From assembly GCA_000151295.1 (NCBI GenBank), contig GG745353.1:96814-107247 (forward strand): 10,434 bases of DNA, written 5' to 3'. The position numbers and the translations under genes are program-made. This document shows, piece by piece, positions 6,374 through 10,434 of the stretch. The notes under the pieces were generated by a model. The model was not told where the DNA came from, did no database searches, and saw nothing but the letters and a program-made list of their open reading frames with translations. Numbering within the stretch: position 1 is the first letter of the stretch; each line of letters begins with the position of its first letter. The stretch is from Allomyces macrogynus ATCC 38327. Lineage: Eukaryota > Blastocladiomycota > Blastocladiomycetes > Blastocladiales > Blastocladiaceae.

Positions 6374-8294
6374 TCACTCTCGGAATGGCCCTTTGACCTC
6401 GCGGAAATGCTGGTGCTTGAGGCGGAACGCGCGCGCCGCACCTCTTCGCCCACCGTCGCCCCCCAACGGGACGACCAGACCGCCATCCTCCTGCTTCCGT
6501 TGCCGCGTGGCCGTATCGCCCGACGCAGCGGCAGCCCACTCGGCAACCGTCAAGTTTTTCATGCCGTAGTCGCGACGCGTCGAGTACTCGAGCACCCACT
6601 GCGCGTTGCCGTTGATTGGCGGGTACTTGCGCTTGTGCTTGCGGTGCTTCTTCTGTGGTGCTTCTCTTCTTCTTCTTCCTTCTTCCTTGGCCCTTCTTGG
6701 GGCTTCTTCTTGTTCCTGGTCGCCCGGGCGGGCTTCTTGGGCTCGTCGTCACCATCGCCGGTCGTTCCCCTCACCCGGCAACGGCACCCCACCCCGCTCG
6801 CCATCTTCATCAATCTGCAGATAATACTGCCACCACCCACGCAACACCCGCCTTCCCTCATCCCACTCGAGCACGCGCACCGCCGGCGCATGCACCGGAA
6901 TCACACTCGGTGCAGCAAACACGGGCACGCGCAACTCCAACCCATCCACGACCCCCCTCCTTCTCCCGGGCTCCGCGCCATGCTCCACGGCCTTCGCCAA
7001 ATCCTCGGCATCCACAAGCCCGACCGCGCCGGTCGCCAAATCGCGCGCGACAAACAACGTCGAATCGTCGTTCACGTGCCCGCCAAATACGCCCGCGACA
7101 TGGGGCGCGTACCGGTCGAGCGTTGCGAGAACACGGGTCGCACAGGCCGGCTTGTAATTGGACGCGAGAAACGGCGTGTGCCGTGCGCCGTTACCGCTGT
7201 GGGTACTGGGTGCGGGACCGGTCGCGGGCGGGACGTGGCCCATGACGAGCGCGGTGCGGTTGGCGCGTGAGATCAAGGAGAGTTGCAGGTCGAGCCAGTC
7301 GGCCATGTGCGTGCCGGGGGAGTCGGGGGTGGTGCAGTCGGGCACGCGCGCGTTTTCGGCCATCCAGTACAAGGCGTTCACGTTGATGAGCGCCAGTGTG
7401 GGCGCGAGGTCGGCGACGTATGCGCCGGTCGAGGCAAAGTCGTCGTGGACCGAGGCGGTGCGGAGGATGGGGGAGAGGGAGGCGGCGAGGCGCGGCAGGA
7501 CGCGGGAGTCGGGTGGCGGCGCGAGCTGGTTGTGCGGGTGGACGTCTGCGTTGGCGAGTGAGAGGGAGGGGGTCAGATCAGGGCGAGGATCGGTGGAGCG
7601 GCGATAGGTGGAGAACCTGCGTACCGAGATTGCCGACGGCCGGGAAGACGGGCGCGGTCGTGGCGTTGGCGAACAACGCGGCGCACTGCGCGTTGGCCGC
7701 GTAGACCTCGGCCTCCGGTCGCGGCAGCTTGTTGTCGCGGTCGTGCCTGTCGATCGATGACAATCGTGATCAGTCTCTGGTCACATCCACCTCGCGAGTT
7801 TCCATCACGTCAAGGTAGACTTACCGTGCCGTATCGCCCGACCACAGCACCGCGTCCACATTCAACTGGCTCACAAGCTCAATCGCGGCCTTGACCAACA
7901 CCATGGGCGCGTCGCACGGCGACCCGATGCGGCCGTACCGCGCGACCGAGCTTGCAGCAGCCGCGTGCGACGGGCGCCATGACAATGGAACATTGGCGGT
8001 GCCCGCGGCATCAAAGAGCCGCGCATGGTAAATGTCGTGCTTCTGCTGCTGCTGCGCGGTGCGTGCATGGCACCAGGTATCGGCGCCGGCCGTCGGGTCG
8101 TAGTGCGGGTCGAGGTGCAGGTCCGTGATGTGCGCGATGCGCAGGCGTGGCGGCTTGACCGGCGCGGGAGGGTCATCGTCGTTGTTGCTTGGGTCGTCGA
8201 GCGGGAGCGGGTGCAGCACGGCCGCTTTACCGGATACAGCGAGCAGGAGCGGCGTGACGGCGGCCAGCACGGCAACCGCCGTGAGCGCGCGCAT
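6374..8294 (-). CDS. PPN1: vacuolar endopolyphosphatase (PPN1-like metallophosphoesterase)
   Basis: Endopolyphosphatases cut long inorganic polyphosphate chains inside the vacuole. Exons: 8294-7825, 7746-7625 and 7545 onward. Residues 1-20 are a hydrophobic signal anchor (MRALTAVAVLAAVTPLLLAV), as in this type II membrane family; the ATG at 8294 is preferred over one at 8375 because it opens directly on it. Metal-binding motifs are in order: TDLHLDPHY (Asp58, His60), SGDTARHDRD (Asp154), GNLDVHPHN (Asn196, joined across intron 2), GHVPP (His301) and GGHVND (His354). The family-typical CDAP (127-130) and APSVIPVH segments are also present. The GHxN rather than GHxH ending favours endopolyphosphatase over acid sphingomyelinase. 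The C-terminus (VLEYSTRRDYGM, KNLTVAEW) is in the same phase but behind an in-frame TGA at 6749-6751, so a third intron or a nonsense change is implied. It is divergently arranged with the gene at 8940. Confidence 0.88.
6650..6774 (-). other. probable third intron or Lys-rich linker with an in-frame stop
   Basis: Between WWQYYLQIDEDGE and the conserved C-terminal EYSTRRDYGM lies a purine-rich tract (AAG/GAA repeats on the coding strand). It is in phase on both sides but holds one TGA (6749-6751). A good donor (G/GTGAGG, GT at 6774-6773) precedes the stop. The two YAG acceptors (GACCAG, CACCACAG) are in the wrong phase for that donor, so the exact splice sites could not be fixed. Fungal endopolyphosphatases often have a variable basic linker at this point. 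Confidence 0.45.
7546..7624 (-). other. intron 2 of the endopolyphosphatase gene
   Basis: A 79-nt intron with donor GTACGC, acceptor ACGCAG and a branch-like CTGAC at 7576-7572 followed by a pyrimidine-rich run. Removing it rebuilds GNLDVHPHN, which matches the GNxDVxPHN signature of endopolyphosphatases. Confidence 0.9.
7747..7824 (-). other. intron 1 of the endopolyphosphatase gene
   Basis: A 78-nt intron with donor GTAAGT, acceptor GACAG and a branch-like ACTGATC about 23 nt before the acceptor. Removing it joins the codon for Arg157 and rebuilds the family motif SGDTARHDRD. Confidence 0.9.
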
Positions 8295-8939
8295 GGCTGT
8301 CGGCACACGGGCGTGCGTGCGGGGAAAGTGGGCTGCAGTACGTCTTGGGAGAGCGTGGGTCGATCTTGCTGGCACGGCAGTCAGGAGTGGCAGGGGTCGT
8401 TTGGTAGCGGCGTGATCATGGTCGGGTGCGTGTGCACGCGGGGCTGTTGGTGCGTTCGGTGCGTTTGGTGCGGGTGGTTGGTCGGGGATGCGTGAGCTGG
8501 AGTGCGCTGTTGGTGGGCGCGACGGCTTGCCAAGTCAACGTGAACGTGTGCGTGACGCGTTCATCAAAAGTGGAGACAACGGCGCAGAAACGGCTCGCGT
8601 AAGTGAATGGAATATTGGCGTATATGTGTGCAGGAGACATTGGGCTGCGCCGTGATCTTCCGTGGCGCAGCGTGGCGCAGAGTGGCGTGTGTGCGGTGGG
8701 GACATGAAACCGCCTGGTCCCTGGATCTGGAAGCGTCTGTGACGCAAGCAGACGCACCCGAAGAATGCGCCACGTGCCACGCGCCCCTCCCTTCAGGGCG
8801 GCCTGCAGCACGCCGGCCAGCCGACCGCACCACCACCGCCAACGCCATCGCGCTGCTGCTGTCGACCACCACTTAGACGGCCGCGCAAGTTCACCGGCGC
8901 TGCACGACTCGCTGCATTATCACCACGGCGCGCGCAACC
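8295..8939. promoter_or_regulatory. shared upstream region of the divergent gene pair
   Basis: These 645 bp separate the endopolyphosphatase start (8294, -) from the acidic-protein start (8940, +), so both promoters should lie here. An AT-richer patch at about 8605-8630 (AATGGAATATTGGCGTATATG) is the best TATA-like candidate. Single ACGCGT (8555-8560) and CACGTG (8771-8776) hexamers occur, but such GC-rich words are expected by chance in this DNA. A CAT-to-ATG frame from 8375 could extend the endopolyphosphatase N-terminus by 27 residues. No other gene is supported. Confidence 0.4.
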
Positions 8940-10364
8940 ATGTCGACGTCCAGCGGCGCCAGCTCGTCGCCGCCCTCGTCGGCCGCCGTCGCTGCCATCG
9001 CTCTCGTTGCCGACGATTCGGCGCCAGTCGCGCCCTTGCCCGCCAAGACCGCAGCAGCTCTGCACGATGCTCACGAAAACCATGACCACGACGAGGACGA
9101 CTCCGAAACAGCCCCGCCCATCGCACTTGCCAACGGCGAGCACGGCCACGATGCCACCGCCACGCCAGCCCTGGCGCTCGACATGGCCACGGCCTCGCTG
9201 GCCCTCGAAAACCTCACCAACTTGCCCGACGACCTACACATTGTGTTGCGCCTCGTGCTCGACAATGACGCGCTGCTTCTCCACCTCGCCATGCAAGCTT
9301 ACCTGCACGCCTCGCACTCGCTCCTGCTTGCCGACTGGCTCGCGCAATCGAACCCGGAACACGTCCACGCGTTGCTTGCGCACGCGGCACCGGTCCCGCT
9401 CGACGCCCTGCCCGCACCTGTCGATGCGCGCACATCGCCGCCACCCATTGCTTCCGCGACAGCCGTCTGTCCGCCTGTCTCTGCTGCTGACCTGCACGGG
9501 TACTGTGCCGACCTGGCCTCGCCGTTCTTTGCGCAACGACTCGAAGCTGCGCTCGTGCACGGCATCGCCTACGCGGCTACTGCCAATAGCTCCAACCGCG
9601 ACGATCCGTGGGTGCACTGGCACTCCAACTTCCCGGGCCAAATCTCGCTCTGGACGTCCTCGGCCACGCCGCCCGGCGCCCCACCCACCTCGTCCACGCG
9701 CCTCTTACACCCACCGCGCGCCGCGGGCCTCGCCGCCGTTGGCGCATCCTCGTTGACGATCCGATACGTCGATGTCGACCCGGTCCGTGCCGACCGCACC
9801 TACAAGGCCGGCATGCTCGAGACGCGCGTGGGCACCGCGTTTGTTGAAGACGTGAGTCTCGACACCGACGACGAGCACGAGCACGGTGACGACGATGCGG
9901 CACTTGGGCTCGACGACATGCGTGCCGACGCGCGGTACGACCCGGCGGCCCATGGCGGGACCAAGTTACACCCATTGGCGCAGTTTGAGCGAGTCACGCG
10001 GCGCGACCCCGTCACGGGCCCGCTGATGCGGTCGTTTGTCGGCAGTATCGCGTACAACGTGCACGTGCCGCTCGACCATATCGTGCGTGTCACACTGCTG
10101 CGGCCGGTCCCGCGCAAGGCGTCGTCGGACGCGAACGCGCACCATGATCCGGATGCCGCGTCGACGGATGACGATTCGGAAGAGGAGGAGGATGACGAGG
10201 ACGATTCGGGTCAGGAGATTCTGGTTTTTGAAACGGCGCGCGCACCGTCGTTTTCCGTGCAGGCATTGTGCCCGCTGTCCAAGCACCATTACCTGGCCGA
10301 GTGTGACGATTGGACGGGCGGGATGGCGCGGGCTGCGCGACGCTGGATGATTGTGGCCGATTGA
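8940..10364 (+). CDS. unrecognised 474-residue acidic protein
   Basis: A single uninterrupted frame runs from the ATG at 8940 (context CAACCATGTCG) to a TGA at 10362-10364. Residues 1-80 are low complexity: Ser/Ala-rich, then His/Asp/Glu-rich. Residues 82-150 look helical and Leu/Ala-rich (LALENLTNLPDDL, LLLADWLAQSNPEHVHALL). Residues 185-240 contain aromatic-rich segments (PFFAQRLEAALVHGIAYA, WVHWHSNFPGQISLW). Residues 272-305 and 365-390 look like beta strands (SLTIRYVDVDPV, SFVGSIAYNVHVPLDHIVRV). Two acidic inserts interrupt them: 307-327, and 398-424 with an almost pure Asp/Glu run. The end (427-474) returns to ordinary sequence (ILVFETARAPSFSVQALC, CDDWTGGMARAARRW). No signal peptide, membrane segment or catalytic motif was seen. 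The folded parts suggest a real conserved protein with disordered acidic loops. Being divergent from the endopolyphosphatase gene does not establish a shared function. Confidence 0.85.
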   Translation: MSTSSGASSSPPSSAAVAAIALVADDSAPVAPLPAKTAAALHDAHENHDHDEDDSETAPPIALANGEHGHDATATPALALDMATASLALENLTNLPDDLHIVLRLVLDNDALLLHLAMQAYLHASHSLLLADWLAQSNPEHVHALLAHAAPVPLDALPAPVDARTSPPPIASATAVCPPVSAADLHGYCADLASPFFAQRLEAALVHGIAYAATANSSNRDDPWVHWHSNFPGQISLWTSSATPPGAPPTSSTRLLHPPRAAGLAAVGASSLTIRYVDVDPVRADRTYKAGMLETRVGTAFVEDVSLDTDDEHEHGDDDAALGLDDMRADARYDPAAHGGTKLHPLAQFERVTRRDPVTGPLMRSFVGSIAYNVHVPLDHIVRVTLLRPVPRKASSDANAHHDPDAASTDDDSEEEEDDEDDSGQEILVFETARAPSFSVQALCPLSKHHYLAECDDWTGGMARAARRWMIVAD

Positions 10365-10434
10365 GATGAACTCGCGTCGATGGCTCACGCTTGATTATGA
10401 CCCGTGTGCCCGACACGTCTCGTCGGGACCTGGT

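Noticed and set aside
6407..7270. 287-codon plus-strand open frame
   Set aside because: It is antisense to exon 3 and the C-terminus of the endopolyphosphatase and is Arg/Pro/His-rich, as expected of a shadow in GC-rich DNA.
7158..7704. Overlapping Gly/Arg-rich plus-strand frames
   Set aside because: Antisense to endopolyphosphatase exons whose motifs and introns are clear.
8771..8776. CACGTG as a Pho4-type phosphate-response site upstream of the endopolyphosphatase gene
   Set aside because: A single hexamer; the same word also occurs inside genes elsewhere in this GC-rich window, so it carries little weight.
8607..8876. 89-codon plus-strand frame in the divergent intergenic region
   Set aside because: No domain, weak start context, and it ends just before the well-supported start at 8940.

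Overview
The window looks like nuclear DNA of a GC-rich fungus, possibly a zoosporic lineage such as Blastocladiomycota. Evidence: a fungal-type vacuolar endopolyphosphatase split by two short GT-AG introns (78 and 79 nt) with CTGAY-like branch sites, strong eukaryotic start contexts, very GC- and CpG-rich coding DNA, and a leucine-rich-repeat gene. The kingdom is fairly safe; the phylum is a guess.

Layout, left to right. Positions 20-199 (-) hold the start of an unrecognised protein that reaches the left edge. Positions 1189-1737 (-) encode a 182-residue acidic protein with an RVxF-like protein phosphatase 1 docking motif followed by an EYDRT motif. Positions 1738-2640 have coding-like stretches on the minus strand that cannot be assembled. 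Around 2900-3290 (+) there is a promoter-like stretch and a possible first exon with a Lys-rich N-terminus reminiscent of ribosomal protein eS25. It is followed directly by a foreign-looking block.

About 3430-5180 (+) is a decayed DNA transposon encoding a THAP-like zinc finger, a coiled coil, an HTH_Tnp_4-like helix-turn-helix and a DDE_Tnp_4 catalytic domain. This is the arrangement known from ISL2EU-type elements of the PIF/Harbinger superfamily. It is broken by a stop codon and two frameshifts. The block is almost free of CpG (7 in 3661-5100), whereas host DNA has about as many in 60-120 bases, and its protein has almost no arginine. That is the footprint of cytosine methylation followed by deamination. 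Next (5195-5994, -) comes a broken LRR gene with a 30-bp tandem repeat beyond its stop.

The right part is a divergent gene pair. An endopolyphosphatase gene (PPN1-like; 8294-6374, -) degrades polyphosphate in the vacuole. A single-exon gene (8940-10364, +) encodes a 474-residue Asp/Glu-rich protein that I do not recognise. They share a 645-bp intergenic region. No tRNA, rRNA, CRISPR array or prokaryotic feature was seen.
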